Source of the DNA: Paracidobacterium acidisoli
Lineage (GTDB): Bacteria; Acidobacteriota; Terriglobia; Terriglobales; Acidobacteriaceae
DNA: 64,000 bases
Direction: 5' to 3'
Assembly (NCBI RefSeq): GCF_003428625.2
Contig: NZ_QVQT02000002.1
Coordinates: 469,026 to 533,025, forward strand
A model generated the notes under the pieces. The model was given only the letters and a program-made list of their open reading frames with translations, ran no database searches and was not told the origin of the DNA. The position numbers and the translations under genes are program-made. Positions 19,276-27,911 of the stretch are shown piece by piece. Positions within the stretch are counted from its first letter, which is position 1, and each line of letters opens with the position of its first letter.

Positions 19276-20883
19276 GTGTTTGAATCGGATTTCGAGCGCA
19301 ACCTCTTTGCGCTCCGGCAGGAAAAGCTGAAGCAGATTGAGGCGCTGGGACAGGCCGCGTACCCCAACACGTTCAAAGCGCCGGGGGGGTATACGGAGCT
19401 GACCATTCCTCATATTTGGGAGAAGTACGGCAAGGCGACGGGCGAACAGCTCGAGTCAGAGCGCGTGCATGTTGCTGTCGCCGGCCGGCTGATGGCGATT
19501 CGCGGCCAGGGCAAGGCGGGCTTCGCGCATCTGCAGCAGCAGGATGCGCTGTATGCGCAGAAGAATGCCGAGCCTGCGGCCGAAGGTGAGAATAAAACTC
19601 CGAATTACCGTCTGCAGATCTACGTTCGCAAAGACGCCGTCGGCGACGCCGGTTTTGATCTCTATAAACTGCTCGATCTGGGCGACCACATCGGCGTGAC
19701 CGGCTATCTGTTCCGCACGCGGACGGGCGAATTATCGATTCACGTCGAGAGCCTGACCTTCCTGGCGAAGGCCATGCTGGCTCTGCCGGAGAAATATCAT
19801 GGCCTGGCCGATCTGGAGCTGCGCTACCGCCAGCGGTATGTCGATCTCTTTATGAACCCCGAGGTGCGCGAGGTCTTCGTCAAGCGCGCTCAGGTGCTGC
19901 GGGCGATCCGGAAGTTTTTCGATGAGCGCGGGTATGTGGAAGTCGAGACGCCGATGATGCAGCCCATCGCGGGCGGCGCGGCGGCAAAGCCATTCACCAC
20001 GCACCATAATGCGCTCGATCTCGATCTGTTTCTGCGCATCGCACCGGAGCTGTATCTGAAACGGCTGGTGGTCGGCGGGCTGGATCGCGTCTACGAGATC
20101 AACCGGAACTTCCGCAACGAGGGCATCTCGACGCAGCACAATCCCGAGTTCACCATGCTCGAGTTCTATCAGGCCTACGCCAACTATCACGACCTGATGA
20201 ACCTGACCGAAGAGCTGATCCGGTTTGTCGCGCTCGAAGTGAACGGTACGACGAAGACGGTCTTCAATGATGTGGAGATCGATCTGGGCAAGTGGCGGCG
20301 GTTTACGATGCGCGAAGCGATTATTGAATTCTGGCCGGAGGCGGCGGGTGCAAAGCCTTCGATCTCCGATTTCAACGCAAGCGACTGCGTGATCACGGTT
20401 GTCGAGCGGCTACGCGCTGCTAAGATTCACGTGGAATACAAGCCTGGTGAGCCACTCGGCAAGACTATCGCCACTCTCTTCGAAACAGTTGCGGAAGAAC
20501 ATCTGATTCAGCCCACCATCATCTACGAGTTCCCTCTCGCAGTTTCCCCGCTGTCGAAGCAGAAGCCCGACGAGCCGGATTGGGTCGAGCGCTTCGAGTT
20601 CTACATCGGCGGCTTCGAAGTCGGCAATGCCTTCAGCGAGCTGAACGATCCGGAGGAGCAGCGCAGGCGCTTTGAAGATCAGCTAAAGGAGCGCGAGCGC
20701 GGCGATGACGAAGCGCACCAGATGGACGAGGACTACGTCCGCGCGCTGGGCTATGGGCTGCCGCCGACAGGCGGCGAGGGCATCGGCATCGATCGCCTCA
20801 CGATGATCCTGACCGGATCAAAGTCCATTCGGGATGTGATTCTCTTCCCGCTGATGCGGCCACCGCAGAATGCGGACGAATAA
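19276..20883 (+). CDS. lysS: Lysyl-tRNA synthetase, class II
   Basis: This 535-residue enzyme charges tRNA-Lys with lysine using ATP. It has an N-terminal OB-fold anticodon-binding domain (about residues 60-170) and a class II catalytic core with motif 2 [20 protein letters not shown] and motif 3 [15 protein letters not shown]. The start is taken as GTG 19276 with GAGG eight bases upstream, because family-like sequence begins there; an in-frame ATG at 19108 would add 56 unrelated residues over the divergent atpZ promoter region. The OB region includes a short acidic insert, [11 protein letters not shown]. Confidence 0.95.
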   Translation: MFESDFERNLFALRQEKLKQIEALGQAAYPNTFKAPGGYTELTIPHIWEKYGKATGEQLESERVHVAVAGRLMAIRGQGKAGFAHLQQQDALYAQKNAEPAAEGENKTPNYRLQIYVRKDAVGDAGFDLYKLLDLGDHIGVTGYLFRTRTGELSIHVESLTFLAKAMLALPEKYHGLADLELRYRQRYVDLFMNPEVREVFVKRAQVLRAIRKFFDERGYVEVETPMMQPIAGGAAAKPFTTHHNALDLDLFLRIAPELYLKRLVVGGLDRVYEINRNFRNEGISTQHNPEFTMLEFYQAYANYHDLMNLTEELIRFVALEVNGTTKTVFNDVEIDLGKWRRFTMREAIIEFWPEAAGAKPSISDFNASDCVITVVERLRAAKIHVEYKPGEPLGKTIATLFETVAEEHLIQPTIIYEFPLAVSPLSKQKPDEPDWVERFEFYIGGFEVGNAFSELNDPEEQRRRFEDQLKERERGDDEAHQMDEDYVRALGYGLPPTGGEGIGIDRLTMILTGSKSIRDVILFPLMRPPQNADE

Positions 20884-21019
20884 AGGGGAAAGCAGGTCCT
20901 TCCGCTGCGCGCCTTCGACTCTCCGGCGGGGATTGACAATCTGTGAGAGCATATGATCCCAACTACAGGCAGATGTAAGACGCCTTAACACTTTTTAGAT
21001 GCACCTCAGACGCGATGTT

Positions 21020-21337
21020 TTAACTGGCGCGGCGGCGCTTTTGTTCGGTCTCCACCAACATGGCGGCACGCAGCAGGGCGTTCATTCTGGTCTGATAGCC
21101 GCTTCCCTTCTTTTTCAGCCAGGCGATGATATCGGCATCCAGACGGACGGTTAGCTGCTTTTTGACGGGGCGGTACCAGGGATTCCGGATGGCGTTCCTG
21201 AAGGAATCTTCTGTCAGCTCAGGAATATCGGAAAGGTCGATCTCGCCGTCGGGGCGGGAAGCCAGCTCTTTGAGATGGCGCTTCATCGCCGGAGTTACCT
21301 TAATATCCGTCAGCGTCTTTCGCACAATTTTTCCCAT
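21020..21337 (-). CDS. brnA: BrnA-type antitoxin
   Basis: This 105-residue protein ends with a ribbon-helix-helix-like region, KKQLTVRLDADIIAWLKKKG then GYQTRMNALLRAAM, characteristic of BrnA (DUF4415) antitoxins. BrnA binds and neutralises the BrnT RNase and represses the shared operon through DNA binding. It lies downstream of brnT and overlaps it by 38 bases in another frame, the usual toxin-first order for this type II system. Confidence 0.88.
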   Translation of the reverse strand: MGKIVRKTLTDIKVTPAMKRHLKELASRPDGEIDLSDIPELTEDSFRNAIRNPWYRPVKKQLTVRLDADIIAWLKKKGSGYQTRMNALLRAAMLVETEQKRRRAS

Positions 21338-21614
21338 AAAGAATCCTTTCTCTCCTGGTTGCCGGTCTTGCAGAGATCAGTCGCACGATTTCCTTCGATT
21401 CATTCGGCGCTGCATGCAGGGTATGCGCCACGAGCAGAAGCGTTGTGCCTGCGGCAAATCCGATGACGTGCCATCGAAGCTCCCCGTCAACCATCCGGTC
21501 TTCTACGAAGACGGCATTCGGGTCATCGAAGACAATCATGGCTTCCTCGAAGGTGACGCCGTGCTTGCGGCGGTTGCTTTCGGCCTTTGCCTCATCCCAC
21601 TCGAAGAGGATCAT
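21300..21614 (-). CDS. brnT: BrnT-type ribonuclease toxin
   Basis: This 104-residue protein begins FEWDEAKAESNRRKHGVTFE, the hallmark start of BrnT toxins (RelE-like fold RNases that slow translation under stress). Later family marks are the IGFAAGTTLLLVAHTL strand region and the ISARPATRRER helix near the C-terminus. Length is normal (about 90-105). It is the first gene of the pair and follows ymdB by 43 bases on the same strand, but it has its own promoter with repeats. Confidence 0.88.
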   Translation of the reverse strand: MILFEWDEAKAESNRRKHGVTFEEAMIVFDDPNAVFVEDRMVDGELRWHVIGFAAGTTLLLVAHTLHAAPNESKEIVRLISARPATRRERILYGKNCAKDADGY

Positions 21615-21626
21615 GCGTACAGAAAG

Positions 21627-21655
21627 ATTGTAACTACAAATTTATAGCTACACAA
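21627..21655 (-). promoter_or_regulatory. brnTA promoter with paired operator half-sites
   Basis: On the minus strand TTGTGT (21650-21655), a 17-base spacer and TACAAT (21627-21632) make a sigma70-like promoter ending close to the brnT ATG. Two direct copies of TGTAGYTA lie in it (plus-strand 21645-21652 and 21631-21638), 14 bases apart. This layout suits cooperative repression by BrnA. Confidence 0.55.
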
Positions 21656-21657
21656 AT

Positions 21658-22455
21658 CTATTCGCCGAGCAGCAATCTCTGCGTAGATACAGCCCGCCCG
21701 GTTGCGCCGTCGCATTCAATCAGCGTGGCGCACAGGCGCGGATCGCCCTTTGCCGGCTCGAATTTTCCCGGCATTCCGGTAAGAAACCGCTGCAGCACCA
21801 GCTCTTTTTCCACGCCGATGACGCTGTCCCAGGGGCCGCTCATGCCGACATCGGTCTGATAGGCCGTACCGCCTGGCAGGACGCGGTCATCGGCGGTGGG
21901 AATGTGCGTGTGCGTGCCGAGAACGGCGGTAACGCGTCCATCAAGATACCAGCCCAGCGCAACCTTCTCCGAGGTCGCCTCAGCATGGATATCGACGAGG
22001 ATCACCTTTGCGGTGATCTGCTTCAGAAGATCGTCGGCAACGCGAAAGGGGTCATCGCTTGAACCCATGAAGACTCGCCCCTGCAGATTGATCACGGCAT
22101 AGGCCTGCCCAGTCGGCAGCGATCCCTGATAAAAGCCGTGACCGGGAGTGCCGGCGACATAATTTGCAGGGCGCACAACGCGGCGAGGGCGCTCATGGCT
22201 CTCCGTCGGCACCGACTGCATGTATTCGATAATTTCGCGTTTGTCCCAAACGTGGTTACCCGTAGTAATCACATGAGCGCCAAGGTCGAATATCTCCTCC
22301 GCAATCGCCGGCGTAATACCGAAGCCGCCCGCGGAGTTTTCTCCATTCACGATCACCAGATCGATCTGACGCCCGGTAATGATATGGCCAAGATGCTCAC
22401 GCACAATGCGGCGGCCGGCACTGCCGAAGACGTCTCCGACGAACAAAATACGCAC
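21658..22455 (-). CDS. ymdB: YmdB-family metallophosphoesterase
   Basis: This 265-residue cytoplasmic phosphodiesterase belongs to the YmdB/TIGR00282 family, whose Bacillus member hydrolyses 2',3'-cyclic nucleotides and affects biofilm and motility choice. Metal ligands are visible and numbered as in the family: D8, E39, N40, N67, H68, then H157 in DIHAEATSEK and H182/H184 in GTHTHIPTAD. The start is chosen as GTG 22455, five bases after AGGAG. The open frame continues upstream to 22620, but the added residues are unrelated to the family. Confidence 0.9.
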   Translation of the reverse strand: MRILFVGDVFGSAGRRIVREHLGHIITGRQIDLVIVNGENSAGGFGITPAIAEEIFDLGAHVITTGNHVWDKREIIEYMQSVPTESHERPRRVVRPANYVAGTPGHGFYQGSLPTGQAYAVINLQGRVFMGSSDDPFRVADDLLKQITAKVILVDIHAEATSEKVALGWYLDGRVTAVLGTHTHIPTADDRVLPGGTAYQTDVGMSGPWDSVIGVEKELVLQRFLTGMPGKFEPAKGDPRLCATLIECDGATGRAVSTQRLLLGE

Positions 22456-22584
22456 ACTCACTCCTGCACAAAGCCTGATCGAGAGGATAAAGAAGTTCGA
22501 TGCTAACACGGGATGCGAGCAGGAAAACGCGATTGTTACAATCTCCGCGTATTGATTCCTGCCGACCTGTGGTAGCGTGACAAC

Positions 22585-22995
22585 ATGGCCGTCAATACCC
22601 GATTCGCAACCGGCGTTCATGCCCTGGCTCTGCTTGCTGTCGAACCGGATGTACTGCAGACCTCAGAGGACGTGGCACGTAAACTGAACACGAACCCCGT
22701 AGTCATTCGACGTATCTTTTCGCTGCTTCACCAGGCAGATCTGGTGGAAAGCCAGAAGGGACCGAATGGCGGCTCAAAACTGGCGAAGCCTGCAAAGGAA
22801 ATATCGCTTGAAGATATCTATCGGGCGCTGGACGGCGGCGCGCTCTTCCATGCGGCCGATCTTTCCGGGCCGATGACGGGAAAGGTCAATCCTGTACTCG
22901 CGGGTGTATTCCGGAGCGCAGAAAAGGCGCTGCGGGAAGAGTTATCGAAGACTTCGCTGAATCAGTTAGTGAAGAAATCCATTAAGAAGAAGTAA
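22585..22995 (+). CDS. Rrf2-family transcriptional regulator without Fe-S cysteines
   Basis: This 136-residue winged-helix protein has the Rrf2 pattern: TRFATGVHALALLAV at the start, a recognition helix around NPVVIRRIFSLLHQA, and the wing GPNGGSKLAKP. It contains no cysteine at all, so it cannot hold the [2Fe-2S] cluster of IscR or NsrR; it resembles YwnA-like or CymR-like members that sense by other means. It is divergent from ymdB across a 129-base spacer and may control either neighbour. Confidence 0.85.
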   Translation: MAVNTRFATGVHALALLAVEPDVLQTSEDVARKLNTNPVVIRRIFSLLHQADLVESQKGPNGGSKLAKPAKEISLEDIYRALDGGALFHAADLSGPMTGKVNPVLAGVFRSAEKALREELSKTSLNQLVKKSIKKK

Positions 22996-23038
22996 CGACA
23001 GCAGTCAGTCGACTCTCTCTGGCGGCTCCTGCCGGCGC

Positions 23039-24421
23039 TTACGCGGCGGCGGCGCTTCGTGCATCTGTTCGCCAGCGCGCGCAGAGCAGCAGCGCGATGG
23101 TAATCAGCGCAAATGTGAGCCCGCTCCACAGGCCGGAGAGCCCCCAGCGCAGGCGGAAACAAAGCAGCGCTCCAAGAGGCAGACCAAGAATCCAGTAGCC
23201 GGTCAGATTCATCAGCATGGGAAAGCGCGTCTCACCGAGGCCGCGCAGCGCACCGGTGGAGACGGTCTGTATGCCGTCGAAGATCTGGAAGCCCGCCACG
23301 ATCGCCAGAATGTGCGTGCCAAGGGTGAGCACCTGCCGGTCATGTGTCCAGATTTTCAGAATCGGCTGCGGCACAGCCAGGAAAAGAACCGCCGTGCAGG
23401 CCATAAAGCCCGCGCCGAGTCCGATGGCCAGCCAGCCGGCTCTTCGCGCCTTCGCGCGGTTCCCCGCTCCGACGGCATGGCCCACGGCCACGGCAGCCGC
23501 AGCGGAAACACCCAGCGGGACCATGTAGGTATAAGCGGCGCAGCTCAGCACAATCTCATGCGTGGCCAGTGCAATAGGCGTGAGATGTGCGGAAAGAACC
23601 GTCGCCGCGCCAAAGGCTGCAACTTCAAGCACCACCTGCGAGGCGGCGGGCAATCCCAGCCTCAGAAGTGAGCGAATACTCTTCCAGTCCGGCCCAGGCC
23701 AGTGCGCAAAGAGCGCATGGCCGCGCTTCCTCTCGTGCGCCCAGGCTGCAAAGATAAGCACCGCTGCCATATACAGGCGCGCAACACAGGTGGAGATGGC
23801 GGAGCCACGCACGCCCAGGGCAGGCATACCGAATTTGCCGTAGATGAAGATCCAGTTGCCGGCCACATTGACGAGGTTGGCGGTGATCAGCGCAAAGGTA
23901 ACCGGACCCACCCGGCCGACTCCCTGCAGGTAGCGGCGAAACCCACCATAGAGCAGCAGCGGCAGAGTGCTCCAGTTGAGCACTCCGGTATAGGCGCGGG
24001 TGAGGCTGCCAACAACCGGATCGACGCCGTGCCCGGTAAAAACAATCTCCGCCCCAAAGACGACCAGCATCAGCAGCGGCGTGACGGCAAGAGCGATGTA
24101 GATTCCCTGTGCCAGCGAGCGATGGCAGCCGTCGTAATCACCCGCTCCCCACGACTGCGAAACAAGCGTATCCAGCCCCAGCAAAAGGCCAATGCCGAAC
24201 AGAGAGGGCGCATAATAAACGGCATTGCCGAGACCAACCGCTCCAATGGCATCAGGACCTAGCTTGCCGACCATGATGAGGTCGACGATGGTCATGGTCA
24301 TCCAGCCGATTTCGGACAGTACAACAGGGATGGCCAGCGCCAGAAGCGCACGCAGCTCGGCGCGAAGACTGTACTGTTGCGAGGTCTGCTCGAAAACCTG
24401 AATCTCGGATGCCTGGTCCAT
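23039..24421 (-). CDS. MATE-family efflux transporter
   Basis: This 460-residue protein has twelve predicted membrane helices and the MATE pattern: two homologous halves, with marks such as PVVLSEIGWMTMTIVDLIMV in helix 1-2, GWMT/GWAL-type turns and DTLVSQSWGAGD. MATE proteins of the NorM/DinF group export cationic drugs or metabolites using a Na+ or H+ gradient. The start is ATG 24421 because similarity begins soon after; the longer frame to 24580 reads through the tRNA gene on the other strand and is not real. A pair of direct repeats lies just upstream. Confidence 0.92.
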   Translation of the reverse strand: MDQASEIQVFEQTSQQYSLRAELRALLALAIPVVLSEIGWMTMTIVDLIMVGKLGPDAIGAVGLGNAVYYAPSLFGIGLLLGLDTLVSQSWGAGDYDGCHRSLAQGIYIALAVTPLLMLVVFGAEIVFTGHGVDPVVGSLTRAYTGVLNWSTLPLLLYGGFRRYLQGVGRVGPVTFALITANLVNVAGNWIFIYGKFGMPALGVRGSAISTCVARLYMAAVLIFAAWAHERKRGHALFAHWPGPDWKSIRSLLRLGLPAASQVVLEVAAFGAATVLSAHLTPIALATHEIVLSCAAYTYMVPLGVSAAAAVAVGHAVGAGNRAKARRAGWLAIGLGAGFMACTAVLFLAVPQPILKIWTHDRQVLTLGTHILAIVAGFQIFDGIQTVSTGALRGLGETRFPMLMNLTGYWILGLPLGALLCFRLRWGLSGLWSGLTFALITIALLLCARWRTDARSAAAA

Positions 24422-24424
24422 AGG

Positions 24425-24470
24425 TCTGCACGATGATCGTATCGGGGATCTGCACGATTGTATCGGGCGA
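24425..24470 (-). repeat. Two imperfect direct repeats before the MATE gene
   Basis: Two copies of a 22-24 base unit beginning TCTGCACGAT and ending with ATCGGG plus a purine lie back to back (about 24425-24448 and 24449-24470). They end four bases before the transporter start codon on the minus strand. They may be paired operator sites or a duplicated leader; no regulator can be named. Confidence 0.4.
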
Positions 24471-24526
24471 TGGCTGCGGAAGAGGAGCAGGAGCAGACTG
24501 TGGTAAATTCGATAATGGATAGCGCC

Positions 24527-24614
24527 GGAGAGATGGCCGAGTGGCTGAAGGCGCACGCTTGGAAAGCGTGTATACCGCAAGGTATCCAGGGTTCGAATCC
24601 CTGTCTCTCCGCCA
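24527..24614 (+). tRNA. tRNA-Ser, anticodon GGA
   Basis: A complete class II tRNA of 88 bases with an encoded CCA end. Acceptor GGAGAGA (24527-24533) pairs with TCTCTCC (24604-24610); the discriminator is G at 24611. The anticodon arm CACGC-TTGGAAA-GCGTG gives anticodon GGA, read as serine UCC/UCU. A long variable arm (TATACC...GGTAT) and the T arm with GGTTCGAATCC confirm the serine class. Confidence 0.97.
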
Positions 24615-24622
24615 TAAACAGC

Positions 24623-24650
24623 ATCGGTTGCCCAAACCGATCCTTTTATT
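24623..24650 (+). terminator. Terminator of the tRNA-Ser gene
   Basis: ATCGGTT (24623-24629) pairs with AACCGAT (24635-24641) over a five-base loop and is followed by CCTTTTATTT. It lies nine bases after the tRNA CCA end. Confidence 0.75.
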
Positions 24651-24741
24651 TGTACCTTTCTGAAATCCCGGCTACGCCTTTATATTTGCTTCCTCCGGCG
24701 ATTTTCATTCCTGCACGCCGATCATCTTTTGGATTCCCGCA

Positions 24742-27700
24742 TTATTTCGAGCCACGCACATTGACCGCAAACAAGGCATGATGCGCAAGAATGAACAGCG
24801 TGCGATGATCGCTGCCGCCAAAAATAATATCAATCGGACGCTCAGGCACGTCGATGCGGCCAATCTGCCGGCCGGCAGGGTTGTAAACAAAGATTTGCCC
24901 GTTGGCGATGTACACATTGCCGGCGCCATCGACGGCGACACTTTCGCCGCCTCGTTCGGCAAAGGGCCGCAGATCGCTTAGTGTGCCATCTGCGCCAACC
25001 AGCGCACTATAAGTGCGGTCTTCCGATTCACTGCTGACGTAGACCCGATGCCCCGGCAAGGCACGAAGAAAGCCATAGCTGTCCAGATTGTCAGAGAAGC
25101 GCGTGCCGGTATAGTCCGGTGGCCCCTGCTGAAAGACGCGCGCCGCAGGCAGGAAAAGGCTGCCATCGGGAGAAACATATTCCTTTGCTTTCGGCGTCGA
25201 TACATCCTGTGCGAACATTTCGGCGAGCGTCGTATAGGTGAAGGTGCTGAAGTTGAGCTGATTCGCAAATTCTCCATTGTTCCAGTAATTGACGGGCAGC
25301 AGGGCCATCGCATCGGGATGCGGCCTCATTTCCTGCGGCGCAAGCACCGTAATCTGATCCTCCGGTGATCCGGGACGGAAAGCATACACCGTTCCCTCCG
25401 CGCCCGCGGAAGAGAGCACCAGCATATCGCCCGCCTTATCGAAGGCCAGATTCACCGGATCGAGCGGATTGTCGCGCTCGATCGTTAGCCCTTCGTCTGC
25501 CGACCAGCCATAGATGCGCTGCTGATGGTGATCGACAAAATACAGTTTGCCGGCTGCATCCACGGCCGCGCCGGAGATGGAATAAAAGCCATCCTCCAGC
25601 TTCCTGACCCGGGAATCCGGCGCGAGCACAGCAGAGGCATCGGGCGCAGGCGGCACAGCAGGAGAGGCCGGAACGTCGAGCACAGCGAACCGCCGTTCGC
25701 GCACCTCCAGATGGTGCGTCATATCCTCAATCGCATTCTCATACGGAAACTTGCTTACCCGCAGAAATGTGCCGCAGCCGTTTTCATCGCAGGTAGCAAA
25801 TCCGCTCTCGGCATTCACGAGAACATTGCGGAAGTGGATCTCTGAGGAATGATAAAGACGAACGGCTGCAGGAAATGGCGCCCGAGAGCGCGTAACGCGA
25901 TAGCCATGGTAGTTGGCGACGGTGATGTTCTTCGACCAGTCGAATTCGAGAGACAGAGCTTCGATGCTTTCGCCCGCTTCTTCCTCGGTCTGCGGAGCGT
26001 CGATATCCCAGTTCTCCACATGATCGAACTTAATTTCGTTGCGAACGTGGTGCTCGTTGGATAGCTCATACACATGGCCGGGCGTGGTTGTATCGGAGAC
26101 GTAGAATCCCGCCTGAGCAAAGGTGTCCGGCGTCCAGATATTGGCGAAGGTTCCTCCGCCGCCATGTGTCACCCATAGGCTGGGATACTGTCCGTCCCAC
26201 CTCTTATGCAGATCGGGATCGGCCGTGTGGGTGTTGTTATAAGGATTCATCCCGCTGCCGTGGCCGCCCAGCAGGCGCACATCGTCGGCAAGCGAATCGG
26301 CTCCGGCACACCACAGCACGCCCACCGCACGCGGGTTGATACCTCCGGTGAAGACTCCGAGCCCCTGAACGATGTTCGAGCCATGCTCCGGCGCATAGAT
26401 TACGGCTTTGGGCGCGCCTGTGCCCTGGTAACCCGCCGCGCTGTCAGGAAGATCGAACTGAGCCAGGTAAGGATGCAACCCGATCAGGACCGTCTCCGGT
26501 TTCAGCCTGAGTGTGTCGCTGACGACATAATGGCCGCTCGGAAAATAGAGCACGCGATGCGTATCAATCGCCTTCTGGATCGCAGCGGTGTCATCGGTCG
26601 TGCCATCTCCGATGATGCCCAGCGTATGTACATTCACCCACTCTGCGACAGGCGGCAGAGCCGGAATCGCAGGTGGCAGCGATGCGGGCATGGTGCTGAG
26701 AGCTGCAGCGTCATAGAGCATGCCGATGCTGCCGGTGCTTCCCTCCCCCGGCACAATAAGCCCGTAGTTGAAATTTCTGATCCGGTACATCATGCCTTTG
26801 CCGGGCACCTTTTTCCCGCTTTCGCGGAACTGGGCAAAGGTCGGTACATTCTTCAGAACTGCATTCTCAAATCCGATCTCCGTGAGCGGACTCTTTTCAT
26901 TGCTGATGATGACCGCGGAGCCGGATATATTCTCGAAGCGGCAATCCTTCACCCACAGCTCATCGGAATAGTGCGGATCGATATCAATAGCCGTCGGCAC
27001 ATTGCGGAATGTGTCGCGAATGAGAGTCAGCCCGGCTTCGTGTTCGCGAATCGCTGCTTCGCGCTGCCCTTCAAACGAAGAATCGATCAGCGTGAACTGC
27101 CAGGCCGGCGATGGCTTATCTGTGAGAATTCCATAGCGTCCGCCATAGAAGTGCAGATCCTCGGCCTCATTACCGACTTCGGTCAGTCCCGCCAGGCCCG
27201 AGCCGATATGAAAGTCGATATGGCTAAGCAGGGAGTGCTGCGCGACATGGAACCGGATCGCCACGGCTGCCGGATTGCCATCGCCGATTTCGAAATCGAC
27301 GTTGCTCATCGCTGAATAGAATGTGCCGGGATTGGCGTCGGCAATCGCATCGTTGGGCGGCACGCTGCCAGGAGGAGGAAACGGAATGCGGCGGCTCTGT
27401 GCATGGGGCGTACCTGGGCGTGCGCCGGCAAAGATCACCATGTCACCAATACCCTGCTGAAAGCCCGGCGTGTTGTCCGCCAGCACAAAAACCGGACGCG
27501 TTGCGCCATAGCCGAGAACGCGCACACCCGGCCAGACGTAAATCGTGCGCGTGAGCCGGTAGCGTCCTGAAGGGATGAACACAATTCCGGCGTGATCGGG
27601 TCCCTCAGCCTTGTCGATGGCGGCCTGGATGGCCGCGCTGTCGTCTGCCTGTCCATCGCCCCGCGCGCCAAAGGCCTGCGCTGTGAGATAGACCGCGCCA

Positions 27701-27804
27701 GGATCGTCGAGCCGGGTCGTGATGACGGATGCGGCCAGAGCGGCGGAAGAGAGACCTGCGAACAGCGTGGCGAGCAGCAAAATCTTTTTCATCATTGTGT
27801 TCAT
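24742..27804 (-). CDS. Secreted GH55-like double pectate-lyase-fold protein with beta-propeller tail
   Basis: This 1020-residue protein starts with a clear signal peptide (MKKILLLATLFAGLSSAALA after a short run of possible starts), so it should be exported. Two Pectate_lyase_3-type beta-helix starts are seen: FGARGDGQADDSAAIQAAID near residues 45-64, and GIIGDGTTDDTAAIQKAID near 390. Tandem right-handed helices of this kind are the fold of GH55 exo-beta-1,3-glucanases, although catalytic residues cannot be proved by eye. From about residue 720 the repeats change to NHL/SMP-30-like blades (AAGKLYFVDHHQQRIYGWS, then GAGNVYIANGQIFVYNPAG). The substrate is probably a polysaccharide. It is the last gene of a minus-strand block with a PIG-L deacetylase and a TonB receptor. 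Confidence 0.72.
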   Translation of the reverse strand: MNTMMKKILLLATLFAGLSSAALAASVITTRLDDPGAVYLTAQAFGARGDGQADDSAAIQAAIDKAEGPDHAGIVFIPSGRYRLTRTIYVWPGVRVLGYGATRPVFVLADNTPGFQQGIGDMVIFAGARPGTPHAQSRRIPFPPPGSVPPNDAIADANPGTFYSAMSNVDFEIGDGNPAAVAIRFHVAQHSLLSHIDFHIGSGLAGLTEVGNEAEDLHFYGGRYGILTDKPSPAWQFTLIDSSFEGQREAAIREHEAGLTLIRDTFRNVPTAIDIDPHYSDELWVKDCRFENISGSAVIISNEKSPLTEIGFENAVLKNVPTFAQFRESGKKVPGKGMMYRIRNFNYGLIVPGEGSTGSIGMLYDAAALSTMPASLPPAIPALPPVAEWVNVHTLGIIGDGTTDDTAAIQKAIDTHRVLYFPSGHYVVSDTLRLKPETVLIGLHPYLAQFDLPDSAAGYQGTGAPKAVIYAPEHGSNIVQGLGVFTGGINPRAVGVLWCAGADSLADDVRLLGGHGSGMNPYNNTHTADPDLHKRWDGQYPSLWVTHGGGGTFANIWTPDTFAQAGFYVSDTTTPGHVYELSNEHHVRNEIKFDHVENWDIDAPQTEEEAGESIEALSLEFDWSKNITVANYHGYRVTRSRAPFPAAVRLYHSSEIHFRNVLVNAESGFATCDENGCGTFLRVSKFPYENAIEDMTHHLEVRERRFAVLDVPASPAVPPAPDASAVLAPDSRVRKLEDGFYSISGAAVDAAGKLYFVDHHQQRIYGWSADEGLTIERDNPLDPVNLAFDKAGDMLVLSSAGAEGTVYAFRPGSPEDQITVLAPQEMRPHPDAMALLPVNYWNNGEFANQLNFSTFTYTTLAEMFAQDVSTPKAKEYVSPDGSLFLPAARVFQQGPPDYTGTRFSDNLDSYGFLRALPGHRVYVSSESEDRTYSALVGADGTLSDLRPFAERGGESVAVDGAGNVYIANGQIFVYNPAGRQIGRIDVPERPIDIIFGGSDHRTLFILAHHALFAVNVRGSK

Positions 27805-27911
27805 TGCCGGTTTCTGTTGTACATCACAAGGTCGCTATTTAAGAAACCAGCCGCCACAATCTGAGACAAATACAGTCCGGACCGCTGAACACTTCACTGT
27901 CGATATGCCAT

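Noticed and set aside
24527-24614. tRNA-Ser as an attachment site of an integrated element
   Set aside because: No integrase gene and no copy of the tRNA 3' end were seen to the right, so only a weak boundary remark is kept.
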